DNA of 64,000 nucleotides, taken from assembly GCA_041875495.1 (NCBI GenBank), contig CP112982.1, positions 930,001-994,000 on the forward strand, written 5' to 3'. Both the position numbers and the translations under genes were made by a program. The DNA comes from Halomonas sp. CH40 (GTDB taxonomy: Bacteria; Pseudomonadota; Gammaproteobacteria; Pseudomonadales; Halomonadaceae). The notes beneath the pieces are model-generated. The model did not search any database, was not told the DNA's origin, and saw nothing but the letters and a program-made list of their open reading frames with translations. This document shows, piece by piece, positions 29,809 through 39,487 of the stretch. Each line of letters opens with the position of its first letter. Position 1 is the stretch's first letter.

Positions 29809-30366
29809 GTGATTAACGAAATCAAGAAAGATGCAGAAGGGCGTATGAAAAAAAGCGTGGAAGCGCTGCATACCAACTTCAACAAGATTCGCACCGGGCG
29901 CGCGCATCCGAGTATTCTGGATTCTGTCACCGTCGAATATTACGGTAGTGACGTGCCGCTGAGTCAGGTCGCATCGATCAATGTGGAAGATGCACGAACG
30001 CTGACGATCTCTCCTTGGGAGCAAGGCATTGTGCCCAAGATTGAAAAAGCCATCATGACGTCTGATCTGGGGCTTAATCCCGCCAGTGCAGGTACGGTGA
30101 TCCGTGTGCCGATGCCGATGCTGACCGAAGAGACTCGCAAGGGTTACATCAAGCAGGCCCGCCATGAAGCAGAAAATGCTCGGGTTGCTGTGCGTAATGT
30201 GCGCCGTGATGCTAACGGTGATTTCAAATCCTTGTTGAAAGATAAAGAGATCACCGAAGATGATCAGCGTCAGGGCGAAGATGAGATCCAGAAGCTGACG
30301 GATAAGTTCGTCGCGGAAATCGACAAAGCGCTGACTGCAAAAGAGCACGACCTGATGCAGGTGTAA
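29809..30366 (+). CDS. frr: Ribosome recycling factor
   Basis: RRF, with EF-G, splits ribosomes from mRNA after termination. I set the start at the GTG at 29809, giving [20 protein letters not shown] and 185 residues, exactly the E. coli length and pattern; a GTG at 29800 would overlap pyrH and add three residues. AGAGG at 29796-29800 supports 29809. The conserved [13 protein letters not shown] and [13 protein letters not shown] segments of the long three-helix bundle are present. Only one base separates it from the pyrH stop. Confidence 0.96.
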   Translation: MINEIKKDAEGRMKKSVEALHTNFNKIRTGRAHPSILDSVTVEYYGSDVPLSQVASINVEDARTLTISPWEQGIVPKIEKAIMTSDLGLNPASAGTVIRVPMPMLTEETRKGYIKQARHEAENARVAVRNVRRDANGDFKSLLKDKEITEDDQRQGEDEIQKLTDKFVAEIDKALTAKEHDLMQV

Positions 30367-30430
30367 CGCATAGCTATTAACGTCACGGGCAGCCTGGCTG
30401 CCTGTGCGGCTTTCAGGGCCGGTTGGATGA

Positions 30431-31243
30431 ATGACCATTGGTGTAAAAAACTTCATGACGTCACCGCTGCTTCCACACAAACAGCCAACTGCCCATCAGA
30501 AAGGTGGAGAGATATCTGAGCCGCGACCTTCTCATGTTGCCATCATTATGGATGGCAACAACCGCTGGGCGAAGGCGCGTGGCTTAGCGGGTGTGCGCGG
30601 TCATCGCGCCGGCGCTGAGGCGGTTCGCAACGTTGTCCGGCGTGCCGCTGAACAGGGTATTGACACCCTGAGCCTGTTTGCTTTCTCCAGCGAAAACTGG
30701 AAACGTCCGGCGCCGGAAGTCAATGCCCTGATGGAGCTTTTTCTGATGGCGTTAAAGCGTGAAGTCAAAAAGCTTCATTCTCATGCTATCCGGCTGACCA
30801 TCCTGGGTAATCGGCAAGGGTTTTCGCACGCTATTCAAAAGCATATCCGTCGGGCCGAGGAAATGACCGCTAACAACAGCGGTATGCACCTGATTGTTGC
30901 GGCCAATTACGGTGGTCAGTGGGAAATTGCCTGCGCGGCACGCAGGCTGGCCCAGCAGGTAGCTGAAGGTAACCTGGCGCCTGACGAGGTTGATGAAAAG
31001 CGCATGAATGAAGCCATGGGAATACACCAGGTACCACCGGTTGATCTGTGTATTCGAACCAGTGGCGAACAGCGCCTTTCCAACTTCATGCTGTGGCAGT
31101 TGGCTTATGCAGAGCTATATTTTTCACCGCTACTGTGGCCTGATTTTGATGCCAATGCCTTTGACCAGGCGCTTACAGACTTTGCGCAGCGGCAGCGGCG
31201 TTTCGGTATGACAGGGCAACAGATAGAGGTTCAGGGTGCTTAA
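30431..31243 (+). CDS. uppS: Undecaprenyl diphosphate synthase (cis-prenyltransferase)
   Basis: UppS extends farnesyl diphosphate to the C55 lipid carrier used for peptidoglycan and O-antigen. The catalytic Asp41 lies in AIIMDGNNRWAKARG, with FAFSSENWKRP in the middle and CIRTSGEQRLSNFMLWQ binding substrate near the C-terminus. Length is 270. The N-terminus is longer than in E. coli, and an in-frame ATG at 30455 is an alternative start. It overlaps cdsA by 8 bases. Confidence 0.96.
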   Translation: MTIGVKNFMTSPLLPHKQPTAHQKGGEISEPRPSHVAIIMDGNNRWAKARGLAGVRGHRAGAEAVRNVVRRAAEQGIDTLSLFAFSSENWKRPAPEVNALMELFLMALKREVKKLHSHAIRLTILGNRQGFSHAIQKHIRRAEEMTANNSGMHLIVAANYGGQWEIACAARRLAQQVAEGNLAPDEVDEKRMNEAMGIHQVPPVDLCIRTSGEQRLSNFMLWQLAYAELYFSPLLWPDFDANAFDQALTDFAQRQRRFGMTGQQIEVQGA

Positions 31244-32042
31244 GCAAAGAATCATTACGGCCGCCTGGCTGGCGCCCTTGGTGCTAGCGGGTTTGTTTGG
31301 CCTTGAGGGTAACGCCTACGCGCTGTTTACAGCCTTGATTGTGCTGCTGGCAAGCTGGGAGTGGAGCAATCTGGCGGGTGTTACCACGTCAGCCTGGCGC
31401 GCTGCTTGTGTGGTGGCCATGGCCGCCCTGATGCTGCTGCTCTGGCTGGCTGGCGGTGAGGGGGCTGGCTGGCTTTTATGGGTAGGGGCACTGGGCTGGC
31501 TGGTCAATCTGTATTGGGTGACGCATTACCCGGGCAAAAAGGCTCATTGGCAGGCACCGTCACGGCGTTTGGGAATGGGTTTGTGGGTACTGCTACCCTG
31601 TTGGGTAGGATTTAATGTGCTGGAAACGGTAGGCAGCGTCTGGCTACTGTTTGTGCTGTTGTTGGTCTGGTCTGCGGATATTGGCGCCTACTTTGCCGGT
31701 CGTGCCTGGGGGCGACGCAAGCTTGCACCCAACGTCAGCCCAGGAAAGTCCTGGGAAGGCGTGGTCGGTGGCATGCTGGCGACCCTGCTGCTGGCGCTGG
31801 TGTTTGGTGCCTGGCAGCAGTTAGGGATTGTAGACAGCAGCCTACTTGTGCTGATAACCCTGATCGTAACACTGGCTTCTGTGTTGGGAGATTTGCTTGA
31901 AAGCATGCTGAAGCGTCACCGACAGATCAAGGATTCCAGCCAGTTGTTACCAGGCCACGGCGGAGTGCTTGACCGGATTGATAGTCTGACTGCAGCCGTT
32001 CCTCTCTTTGCTCTCCTTTATCCATTGGTAGCCGTTTTATGA
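31236..32042 (+). CDS. cdsA: Phosphatidate cytidylyltransferase
   Basis: CdsA makes CDP-diacylglycerol, the branch-point of phospholipid synthesis, in the inner membrane. The 268 residues contain about seven membrane segments and the family signature near the C-terminus: [14 protein letters not shown], then [19 protein letters not shown] with the metal-binding acidic residues. The start is a GTG inside the end of uppS, and its stop overlaps the dxr start (ATGA). Confidence 0.95.
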   Translation: MLKQRIITAAWLAPLVLAGLFGLEGNAYALFTALIVLLASWEWSNLAGVTTSAWRAACVVAMAALMLLLWLAGGEGAGWLLWVGALGWLVNLYWVTHYPGKKAHWQAPSRRLGMGLWVLLPCWVGFNVLETVGSVWLLFVLLLVWSADIGAYFAGRAWGRRKLAPNVSPGKSWEGVVGGMLATLLLALVFGAWQQLGIVDSSLLVLITLIVTLASVLGDLLESMLKRHRQIKDSSQLLPGHGGVLDRIDSLTAAVPLFALLYPLVAVL

Positions 32043-33229
32043 GCGCTCAACAATGGGTCACCGTGCTAGGCTCCACCGGCTCTATCGGCACCAGCACTCT
32101 TGAGGTCATTGCGCTTCACCCTGAGCGCTACCGTGTCTACGCCCTGACAGCTAATTGCTCGCGTGAAGCTATGTTGGCCCAGTGTCTGGTTCATCGTCCA
32201 CAGATAGCGGTATTGAGTTCACCAGACGATGGCCAGTGGTTGCGTGATGAGCTGGCAAGTGCCGGGGTGAAGACATTGGTTGAAACGGGTGCCGAGGCTC
32301 ATAGTGTCGTCGCATCGGCTCCCTGCGTAGATATTGTGATGGCGGCGATTGTCGGGGCAGCGGGTTTGTTACCGGCTCTGGCAGCCGCGCAAAGTGGCAA
32401 GCGGGTGCTGCTGGCCAATAAAGAGGCGTTGGTGATGAGCGGCGCGCTTTTTATGCAGGCCGTTGAAAGTTCCGGGGCAACACTTTTACCTATCGATTCT
32501 GAACATAATGCCATGTTCCAGTGTCTACCTCTCCAACATCGTGGTGGTCTTGAACAACACGGCATCGCACAGCTGCTGTTAACGGCTTCCGGTGGTCCTT
32601 TCCGTGGGTGGGGGCAGGATGCCCTGGCAAATGTGACGCCTGATCAGGCATGTGCCCATCCCAACTGGTCGATGGGCCGTAAGATCTCGGTTGATAGTGC
32701 TACCCTGATGAACAAGGGGTTGGAGCTGATCGAAGCCTGCTGGTTGTTTGATGCCACACCGCAACAGATTTGTGTGGTTGTGCACCCCCAGAGCGTGATT
32801 CACTCCATGGTCGCCTACCATGATGGCTCCGTTCTTGCTCAGCTGGGAAATCCGGATATGCGCACCCCTATTGCCTATGGCCTTGCCTGGCCTGAGCGGA
32901 TAGACGCAGGCGTCAAGGCATTGGATCTTTTCCAGGTGGCGCGGCTGGATTTTGAACCGCCGGATGAGCAGCATTTTCCTTGCCTGAGGTTGGCGCGTGA
33001 GGCCATGCAGGCAGGAGGAACAGCACCCGCCATCCTCAATGCGGCTAATGAAGTGGCCGTAGAAGCTTTTTTGGAGCAAGGCTTGGGGTTTGTCAGCATT
33101 GGCGATATTGTGGCATCTGTACTTGATCAATCGCCTATCTCCACCGTTGATAGCCTGGAGACGGTGCTTGATGCAGATCGGCGCGCACGAAAGCTTGCAC
33201 AGCAGTGTATTATTCAACGGTTTCGTTAG
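32039..33229 (+). CDS. dxr: 1-deoxy-D-xylulose 5-phosphate reductoisomerase
   Basis: Dxr converts DXP to methylerythritol phosphate with NADPH, the committed step of the MEP isoprenoid pathway and the target of fosmidomycin. The 396 residues have the NADPH loop [11 protein letters not shown] (10-20), [13 protein letters not shown], the metal site [13 protein letters not shown], and the active-site region [19 protein letters not shown]. Its place after cdsA follows the Pseudomonas order, whereas E. coli has it right after frr. Confidence 0.97.
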   Translation: MSAQQWVTVLGSTGSIGTSTLEVIALHPERYRVYALTANCSREAMLAQCLVHRPQIAVLSSPDDGQWLRDELASAGVKTLVETGAEAHSVVASAPCVDIVMAAIVGAAGLLPALAAAQSGKRVLLANKEALVMSGALFMQAVESSGATLLPIDSEHNAMFQCLPLQHRGGLEQHGIAQLLLTASGGPFRGWGQDALANVTPDQACAHPNWSMGRKISVDSATLMNKGLELIEACWLFDATPQQICVVVHPQSVIHSMVAYHDGSVLAQLGNPDMRTPIAYGLAWPERIDAGVKALDLFQVARLDFEPPDEQHFPCLRLAREAMQAGGTAPAILNAANEVAVEAFLEQGLGFVSIGDIVASVLDQSPISTVDSLETVLDADRRARKLAQQCIIQRFR

Positions 33230-33285
33230 TGGCTTTGTTAACGGCTTCGGAAACGTCTCGGTAACGGTGGGCAGAGGAGAAACGC

Positions 33286-34644
33286 GTGGGCCTGATTCAG
33301 AATATATTGGCGGTGATTGTCGTCCTGGGTCTGCTGGTGACCTTTCATGAATTCGGCCACTTTTGGGTGGCTCGGCGCTGTGGCGTCAAGGTGCTGCGTT
33401 TCTCGGTAGGCTTTGGCAAACCGTTCTGGTCACGCACTGACCGCCACGGAACAGAATTTGCCGTTGCCGCCATCCCGCTTGGTGGCTATGTCAAGATGCT
33501 TGACGAGCGTGAAGGGCCGGTGCCCGATGAGCAGCTTGATCAGGCGTTCAACCGTAAAAATGTCTGGCAGCGTATCGCCATTGTGGCCGCCGGGCCAATA
33601 GCCAACTTTCTGCTGGCCATAGTGGCTTACTGGGCCATCTTTGTGGCTGGAACCACCACGGTAGCTCCCTTGGTGGGCGATGTTACGCCTGCTTCGCCCG
33701 CCGCTGAGGCCGGGCTTGAGCGCGGTGATGAAATCGTTGCCATTCAGGGCGAGTCGGTGCGCGCCTGGGACGAGATCAATCTCAAACTGGTTGCCTTGAT
33801 CGGCTACGATGGTCGGTTGGAAATTGATGCCCGTCCCGAAGGGTCTGAAAGTGCACGCACTTATGGGCTTGAGGTGGATAACTTTCTGGCTCGCCAGAAC
33901 CCGCCCCAGCCATTTGGTACCCTGGGTTTTGAACCCTGGCGGCCAGATATGCCGGCGGTGCTTGGTCAGATTCTGGATGGCGAAGCCGCCGCCCAGGCTG
34001 GGCTTCAGGTAGGTGATAGGATTGTTGAAGTCAACGGCACTGCAGTCGGCGACTGGGTGGAATTTGTCAATGTCGTCAGGGTGAGCGCAGGGGAAGAGTT
34101 GTCACTGAAGATCGAACGTGATGGCGATCAGCAATCGCTGACCCTGACGCCGGGCACTAACCCTCAGGCTGACGGTGCTGAGATTGGCTATATCGGAGCG
34201 GGCGCCGAGCCCGTCACCTGGCCGCAAGAGCTGCGCCGTGAAATCCGCTATGGCCCGCTGGACGCCGTGGGGCAGGCGGTTGCCAAAACAGGCGAGATGT
34301 CGCTGCTTACTGTTGACGCTATTCGCAAGATGTTTGTGGGGCTGATTTCTCCCTCTAATCTGTCTGGGCCGATCACCATCGCACAGATTTCCGGCGATTC
34401 AGCGCGAGCAGGGTTGGAAGCCTTTGTTGGCTTTATTGCCTACTTGTCGATTAGTCTGGCGGTACTCAACCTGCTGCCGATACCTGTGCTGGATGGTGGG
34501 CATTTGCTTTACTATCTGGTGGAAGTGGTTCGTGGGCGGCCTGTCTCTGAGCAGGCGCAGGCGATTGGGCTGCGGATCGGTATCACCATGGTGGGTACCC
34601 TGATGATTATGGCGCTTTATTTTGATCTGATGCGTCTCTGGTAG
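33286..34644 (+). CDS. rseP: RIP zinc metalloprotease RseP
   Basis: RseP is the site-2 inner-membrane protease that cuts RseA and releases sigma-E during envelope stress; it also clears signal-peptide remnants. The 452 residues show the zinc site HEFGH at 21-25 in the first helix, two tandem PDZ domains (about 115-290), and the second metal-site motif PVLDGGH near residue 400. The start is GTG, with AGAGGAGA before it. It lies upstream of bamA, as is standard. Confidence 0.96.
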   Translation: MGLIQNILAVIVVLGLLVTFHEFGHFWVARRCGVKVLRFSVGFGKPFWSRTDRHGTEFAVAAIPLGGYVKMLDEREGPVPDEQLDQAFNRKNVWQRIAIVAAGPIANFLLAIVAYWAIFVAGTTTVAPLVGDVTPASPAAEAGLERGDEIVAIQGESVRAWDEINLKLVALIGYDGRLEIDARPEGSESARTYGLEVDNFLARQNPPQPFGTLGFEPWRPDMPAVLGQILDGEAAAQAGLQVGDRIVEVNGTAVGDWVEFVNVVRVSAGEELSLKIERDGDQQSLTLTPGTNPQADGAEIGYIGAGAEPVTWPQELRREIRYGPLDAVGQAVAKTGEMSLLTVDAIRKMFVGLISPSNLSGPITIAQISGDSARAGLEAFVGFIAYLSISLAVLNLLPIPVLDGGHLLYYLVEVVRGRPVSEQAQAIGLRIGITMVGTLMIMALYFDLMRLW

Positions 34645-34704
34645 TGAAGTGGATAGCATGGGTCGTGTAGCGTGAACAGAGAGTAGCGTGGGTAAGTAAT
34701 AACG

Positions 34705-34742
34705 TGTGTAGAGGGCAAGTCAACTTGTCATCCCCCTACACA
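34705..34742. other. Long imperfect inverted repeat between rseP and bamA
   Basis: TGTGTAG (34705-34711) pairs with CTACACA (34736-34742). Inside it GGG pairs with CCC, and CAAGT (34716-34720) with ACTTG (34723-34727), giving about 15 paired bases with a small bulge. No T-run follows, so it is not an ordinary terminator. It could be an RNA processing or stability element or a protein site. Confidence 0.5.
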
Positions 34743-34801
34743 AATGTATATGGTGCCTGTCTGGAAAAATAACGGCAGACCAAAGCGAGCGGACTGACTG
34801 C

Positions 34802-37144
34802 ATGAAAATCAAAACACTAGGGATGGCGGCCTTACTGCTGGCCGCGGCCAGCGGTGCCAAAGCACAATCTTTTGACGTTTCCGACATTCGTGTAGAAGGG
34901 CTGCAGCGCGTATCCGCCGCTTCGGTCTTCAACGCCTTTCCCGTCAGTGCCAGCGATACGGTGGATGAACGTACTCTCTCTGATGCTGCGCAGCGACTGT
35001 TCGAAACTGGCTTGTTCGATGATGTCTCTTTGGCCCGTGAAGGGGATGTGCTGGTGATTCAGGTAGTAGAGCGGCCAACCATTGCTCGCCTGAATATCGA
35101 AGGAAACGAACAGATTACTGATGCTGACCTGCGCCGTGGCCTGAGCGAGGCGGGGCTTTCAGAAGGCCAGGTGCTGCAGCTTTCAACGCTGGAAGAGATT
35201 CAGCGCGAACTGGAAGGCGTCTACCAGTCTCAAGGGCGCTACAACTCGAATATTGAAACAAGTGTCGACCAGATTGATGAGGGTCGCGTTCAGGTCGATA
35301 TCAACATTCGTGAAGGTGAAATCGCCAGGATTCATCAGATCAATATCGTCGGCAACGAGGCCTTCGATGATGAAACCCTGCTGAACCAGTTTGAGCTTGA
35401 AGACCAGCCGGGTTTCTTCTTTGGCCTGTTTTCAAACGACAAATACTCCCGTGAAGCACTGGCGGGTGATATTGAACGCCTGCGTTCCTACTACCTGGAT
35501 CGCGGCTATGTCGGCTTTGAGGTGACCTCTACCCAGGTGTCCATTGGCCCGGAAAAGAACAAGATATTTGTGACTCTCAATGTGGATGAGGGTGAGCAAT
35601 ATCGGATAGGGGAGGTCAGTTTTGATGGCGATCTGCAAATTGGTGAATCTGAAGCCCGTTCGCTGCTGCAGATTGAACAGGGTGAAATCTTTTCGCGCCG
35701 CGATCTGAATGCGTCAACCGAAGCGATTCGCCAGCGTCTGGGGGCAGAAGGCTTTGCCTTCGCCGAGGTAGAGGGTCGGCCGCAGCTGGCTGGTGACGGT
35801 ACTTCGGTTGATCTGGTGATTGGCGTCAATCCAGGGCAGCGTACCTATATACGTCGCATCGAGTTTGTGGGCAATACCACCACAGAAGACGAAGTGTTGC
35901 GCCGTGAAATGATTCAGATGGAGGGCGCACCCGCTTCAACCGACGCCATCGCCCAATCGAGAGTGCGGCTGGAGCGACTGGGCTTTTTCAGTGAAGTGGA
36001 AGTCGACACCCGCCGGGTGGCCGGTGAGCCGGATCAGCTGGACGTCACCTATGAAGTCAAGGAGCAACCGTCGGGCTCTGTTTCTGCCAGTGTTGGCTTC
36101 TCGCAGAGCGCCGGGGTTATTTACGGCGCCTCATTATCCCAGAACAATTTCCTGGGCAGCGGTAACCGCGTCAATATTGGCGCGCAGCGCAGTGATACTT
36201 TTACCAGCGTCAACTTCGGCTTCACCGACCCGTACTGGACAAAGGATGGTATCTCACGGGGCTATAATGTCTTCTACCGTGAGACGGATTATGAAGACTC
36301 GGATATCTCCACCTACTCAACGGATGCCTACGGTGCAGGTATCAATTTTGGTTATCCCGTCAGTGAGATATCGCGGATTAACTTCGGTGCCAGCATTGAA
36401 GATACAACGGTCAAAACCTATAACGATACGGCCCAGGAAATCCGCCAGTACGTCACTGACGTCGGCGATAATGCCCAGAGCCTGAAACTGACAGGCAGCT
36501 GGACTCGTAATAACCTGAATCGTGGCATCATGCCAACGGCAGGTAATTACCAGCGTCTTTCTATCGAGACGGCCGCGCCGGGGAGTGACACCAGCTATTA
36601 CAAGGCCCGAGCAAGAGCCCAGAAGCTTTTCCCGATAGATAACGATGATCAATGGTCGCTCAAATTCAGCGGTAACCTGGGCTATGCGGATACCCTGGGT
36701 GGTAACGATCCTTATCCCTTCTACGAAAACTTTTATGCCGGTGGCCTGGGCTCGGTGCGCGGTTTTACTGCCAACACCCTGGGTCAGCGAACCACGCCGC
36801 CTGAGGGTAGCACGCGTACCGGCACTCTGGGGGGTAATGTGATGATAGAAGGTTCGGCCGAGATTATCTTCCCGTTACCGTTTATCGAAGACCAAAACTC
36901 ATTTCAGACATCGCTATTCTATGATGTGGGTAATACTTTCCTGACGGACTGCTATGCGATTGAATCCGGTACGTCGCGCTGCTCATCCGGCGTTGATCTG
37001 AACGATCTGCGTTCGAGTGTCGGGGTCGGCTTTTCATGGTTGACGCCGGTTGGCCCGCTTACCTTCAGTTTTGCTGAAGCCGTGGACAGCCAGGAAAGTG
37101 ATGACACCCAGTTCTTCCAGTTCTCGCTGGGACAGTCATTCTAG
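34802..37144 (+). CDS. bamA: Outer-membrane protein assembly factor BamA
   Basis: BamA is the essential Omp85 core of the BAM complex that folds beta-barrel proteins into the outer membrane. The 780 residues comprise a signal peptide (about 1-21, ending SGAKA), five POTRA domains (about 24-420) and a 16-strand barrel. The conserved VRGF of loop 6 is seen in GGLGSVRGFTANTLG, and the protein ends in the outer-membrane recognition signal with terminal Phe (FSLGQSF). It sits between rseP and skp, as in other gammaproteobacteria. Confidence 0.97.
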   Translation: MKIKTLGMAALLLAAASGAKAQSFDVSDIRVEGLQRVSAASVFNAFPVSASDTVDERTLSDAAQRLFETGLFDDVSLAREGDVLVIQVVERPTIARLNIEGNEQITDADLRRGLSEAGLSEGQVLQLSTLEEIQRELEGVYQSQGRYNSNIETSVDQIDEGRVQVDINIREGEIARIHQINIVGNEAFDDETLLNQFELEDQPGFFFGLFSNDKYSREALAGDIERLRSYYLDRGYVGFEVTSTQVSIGPEKNKIFVTLNVDEGEQYRIGEVSFDGDLQIGESEARSLLQIEQGEIFSRRDLNASTEAIRQRLGAEGFAFAEVEGRPQLAGDGTSVDLVIGVNPGQRTYIRRIEFVGNTTTEDEVLRREMIQMEGAPASTDAIAQSRVRLERLGFFSEVEVDTRRVAGEPDQLDVTYEVKEQPSGSVSASVGFSQSAGVIYGASLSQNNFLGSGNRVNIGAQRSDTFTSVNFGFTDPYWTKDGISRGYNVFYRETDYEDSDISTYSTDAYGAGINFGYPVSEISRINFGASIEDTTVKTYNDTAQEIRQYVTDVGDNAQSLKLTGSWTRNNLNRGIMPTAGNYQRLSIETAAPGSDTSYYKARARAQKLFPIDNDDQWSLKFSGNLGYADTLGGNDPYPFYENFYAGGLGSVRGFTANTLGQRTTPPEGSTRTGTLGGNVMIEGSAEIIFPLPFIEDQNSFQTSLFYDVGNTFLTDCYAIESGTSRCSSGVDLNDLRSSVGVGFSWLTPVGPLTFSFAEAVDSQESDDTQFFQFSLGQSF

Positions 37145-37176
37145 ATTGATCTGAGCCATTGATGGTGAGCATGTAT

Positions 37177-37203
37177 CGAGCATGGAACAAGCGAGCATGG
37201 AAC
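37177..37203 (+). repeat. Direct repeat in the bamA-skp gap
   Basis: CGAGCATGGAAC occurs at 37177-37188 and 37192-37203, a 15-base period, with a shorter GAGCATG copy at 37167-37173. Confidence 0.7.
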
Positions 37204-37310
37204 GAGTTAGACGCGACCCTGTCGCTTAATGGAAGCGAGTCATCGCTGTCAGCAATCGTGCGACCAGCGATGCACTCACCCAACGCACTTATATCTACAA
37301 GGAGTTAATC

Positions 37311-37817
37311 ATGCGTAAACTGATTGCTGTTCTGGGGGTTTCGGCCGCCATGATCCTGCCCATTCAGGCGGCCTCTGCCGCGGAAGTGGCTGTACTGGAC
37401 TGGCGCGCTGCACTGATGAATACCCAGTCGGCCCAGTCATCACTGAGTCAGTTGGAAAGCGAAATTGGCGCCAAACAGAACGAAGCGCAAAGTCTGGCCA
37501 ATGAATTACAGTCTCTGCAGGAGCGTTTACAGAGCCAGGGTGATTCCATGGCACAGTCGCAGCGTGAGTCACTGGTTGCTGAGCTGCAGCAGAAAGGTGG
37601 CCGTTTCCAGCAGCTACGCCAGGAGGTTTTACAGGCTCAACAGCGTTCGGAGCAGGCATTTCTGGAACAATCTGAAGCCAAGTTGGAGCAGGCAGTTGAT
37701 CAGGTCATTCAACGCCACAGCATCGATATTCTGGTTGAGCCGCAGGGGGTGTTGCATTCCTCCATGGATCTGCCCAACCTGACCAATGAAGTGACTGAAA
37801 TATTCAACACGCTCTAA
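37311..37817 (+). CDS. skp: OmpH/Skp-family periplasmic chaperone
   Basis: Skp is a trimeric periplasmic chaperone that holds unfolded outer-membrane proteins on the way to BAM. The 168 residues have a clear signal peptide (about 1-23, ending AASA), then AEVAVLDWRAALMNT starting the body domain, a long Gln-rich coiled coil (about 42-125) forming the tentacle, and a C-terminal return strand (IDILVEPQGVLHSS). CAAGGAG lies shortly before the ATG. Confidence 0.93.
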   Translation: MRKLIAVLGVSAAMILPIQAASAAEVAVLDWRAALMNTQSAQSSLSQLESEIGAKQNEAQSLANELQSLQERLQSQGDSMAQSQRESLVAELQQKGGRFQQLRQEVLQAQQRSEQAFLEQSEAKLEQAVDQVIQRHSIDILVEPQGVLHSSMDLPNLTNEVTEIFNTL

Positions 37818-37871
37818 ACAGCTAATCGTCCCCGGTGCGGCTTGGCCGCACCACTGGCATGACGGGTTTTT

Positions 37872-38909
37872 ATGACGCACCCACACGTTTCAATGACGCT
37901 GGCAGATATCGCACGCCATCTCAATATTTCCGTCAAGGGAGATGTTAACGTCGCTGTTAGTGGCCTGGCGACACTGAAAGATGCTGGGCCTGATCAAGTT
38001 GCTTTTCTGGCTAACCGTGCCTATTTGAAAGACCTGGCGTCAACCCGAGCGGCGGCAGTATTGTTGCATCCTGATTATGCACAGGATTGCCCGGTAGCCT
38101 GCTTGGAAATTGCCAACCCTTATGTCGGCTATGCCCAACTATCGCAGCTGTTTGACCCTTTGGCCGCCAATCGTCTTGAGGCCGGCGTGCACCCAAGCGC
38201 CGTCGTGGCTGAAGATGCCGAACTGGGTCAAGGGGTGCGCATCGAAGCCCATGCGGTTGTGGCCTCGGGTGCGGTACTTGCAGACAATGTTGTAATTGGC
38301 CCAGGAAGCGTTGTGGGTGCGGATACGCAGTTGGGTGAAGGCTCGCACCTGCATGCCAATGTCACTCTTTATCACGGTGTGGTAATCGGCAAACGGGTCA
38401 TTTTGCACAGTGGCTGCGTTATCGGTGCTGATGGTTTTGGTTTTGCCCATGATGGCACAGGCTGGCACAAGATTGCCCAGTTGGGCGGCGTGATTCTTGG
38501 CGATGATGTAGAAGTAGGCAGTTGCTCAAGCATTGACCGTGGTGCGCTAGGCGATACCGTCATCGGTAACGATGTCAAAATCGATAGCCAGGTACAGATT
38601 GCTCACAATGTGCATATTGGCGACCACACTGCACTCGCTGGCTGTGTGGGCATTGCTGGTTCCACTCGAGTGGGCAAGCATTGCATGCTGGGCGGCGGTG
38701 TTGGTCTGTCGGGTCACCTCACCCTGTGCGATGGAGTACAGGTGACGGGTATGAGTCTGGTGACCAACTCGATTCACAAGCCAGGGGTCTACTCATCCGG
38801 CACCGGCGCTATGGCCAACCATCAATGGCGTAAGAACGCAGTGCGTTTCAAACAGCTTGATGAGATCGCCAAGCGTCTGGCAAGGCTGGAAAAACACCAT
38901 CAGGGCTGA
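37872..38909 (+). CDS. lpxD: UDP-3-O-acylglucosamine N-acyltransferase
   Basis: LpxD adds the second hydroxyacyl chain, on the 2-amino group, in lipid A synthesis, using acyl-ACP. The 345 residues have an N-terminal uridine-binding domain (about 1-100), a left-handed beta-helix of hexapeptide repeats (for example VGSCSSIDRGALGDTVIG), the catalytic His in QIAHNVHIGDHTALAG, and a C-terminal helix. It follows skp by 54 bases. Downstream is a well-defined promoter for fabZ, so the lipid A genes are probably read from more than one start. Confidence 0.96.
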   Translation: MTHPHVSMTLADIARHLNISVKGDVNVAVSGLATLKDAGPDQVAFLANRAYLKDLASTRAAAVLLHPDYAQDCPVACLEIANPYVGYAQLSQLFDPLAANRLEAGVHPSAVVAEDAELGQGVRIEAHAVVASGAVLADNVVIGPGSVVGADTQLGEGSHLHANVTLYHGVVIGKRVILHSGCVIGADGFGFAHDGTGWHKIAQLGGVILGDDVEVGSCSSIDRGALGDTVIGNDVKIDSQVQIAHNVHIGDHTALAGCVGIAGSTRVGKHCMLGGGVGLSGHLTLCDGVQVTGMSLVTNSIHKPGVYSSGTGAMANHQWRKNAVRFKQLDEIAKRLARLEKHHQG

Positions 38910-38911
38910 GT

Positions 38912-38968
38912 TGGCGTACGCCATATTATGCGCTGAAAGGTTGAGACGTCCTTTCAGCAGGTTATAAT
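38912..38968 (+). promoter_or_regulatory. fabZ promoter lying inside an inverted repeat
   Basis: TTGAGA (38941-38946), 16 bases, TATAAT (38963-38968): five and six of six consensus matches, followed by GC-rich CCCGCCCC. The -35 box forms part of the loop of a perfect 9-bp inverted repeat, GCTGAAAGG (38932-38940) and CCTTTCAGC (38950-38958). A separate 12-base palindrome, TGGCGTACGCCA, lies at 38912-38923. This layout invites control by a DNA-binding protein. Confidence 0.7.
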
Positions 38969-39043
38969 GCCCGCCCCTTGCCAGCGCGAGCGTTGGACGT
39001 ATCTGGGTCAACCCCAGGGTTTTTGTTATTAGAGGTCGCTACG

Positions 39044-39487
39044 ATGGTCATGGATATCAACGAGATTCGCGAATATTTACCCCACCGCTATCCTTTCTTG
39101 CTGGTGGACAGGGTAACGCAGTTAAGCGTCGGTGAATCCATCGTTGCGTATAAGAATGTTAGCATCAATGAGCCGTTTTTTAACGGCCATTTTCCGCATC
39201 ACCCCATCATGCCTGGCGTGCTGGTGCTTGAAGCGCTGGCGCAGGTATGCGGTATTCTGGGGTTTAAAACGGTCAATAAGCTACCCGCTGACGGCTACGT
39301 CTATTATCTGGTGGGCAGCGATAACGTACGCTTCAAAAGCCCGGTCATGCCAGGGGATCAATTGGTGCTTGAAGCCAAGGTGATTCGTGGCAAGCGGGGT
39401 ATCTGGAAATTTGCCTGCCGCGCAACGGTAGATGGAGCGCTTGCCTGCGAAGCTGAGATCATTTGCGCTGAGAGGAAGGTGGCTTGA
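39044..39487 (+). CDS. fabZ: 3-hydroxyacyl-[acyl-carrier-protein] dehydratase FabZ
   Basis: FabZ dehydrates 3-hydroxyacyl-ACP in fatty-acid elongation and so competes with LpxA for hydroxymyristoyl-ACP. The hotdog-fold protein has [13 protein letters not shown], the catalytic His in [19 protein letters not shown] and the nearby active-site Glu. I set the start at 39044 (147 residues), 8 bases after AGAGG; the frame is open upstream through the promoter, but that is not coding. lpxA starts within its stop codon region. Confidence 0.96.
   Translation: MVMDINEIREYLPHRYPFLLVDRVTQLSVGESIVAYKNVSINEPFFNGHFPHHPIMPGVLVLEALAQVCGILGFKTVNKLPADGYVYYLVGSDNVRFKSPVMPGDQLVLEAKVIRGKRGIWKFACRATVDGALACEAEIICAERKVA

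Noticed and set aside
37177..37230. Sigma-E promoter upstream of skp (GGAAC-like -35)
   Set aside because: GGAAC is present in the repeats, but no matching TCTGA/TCAAA-type -10 at the right spacing was found.
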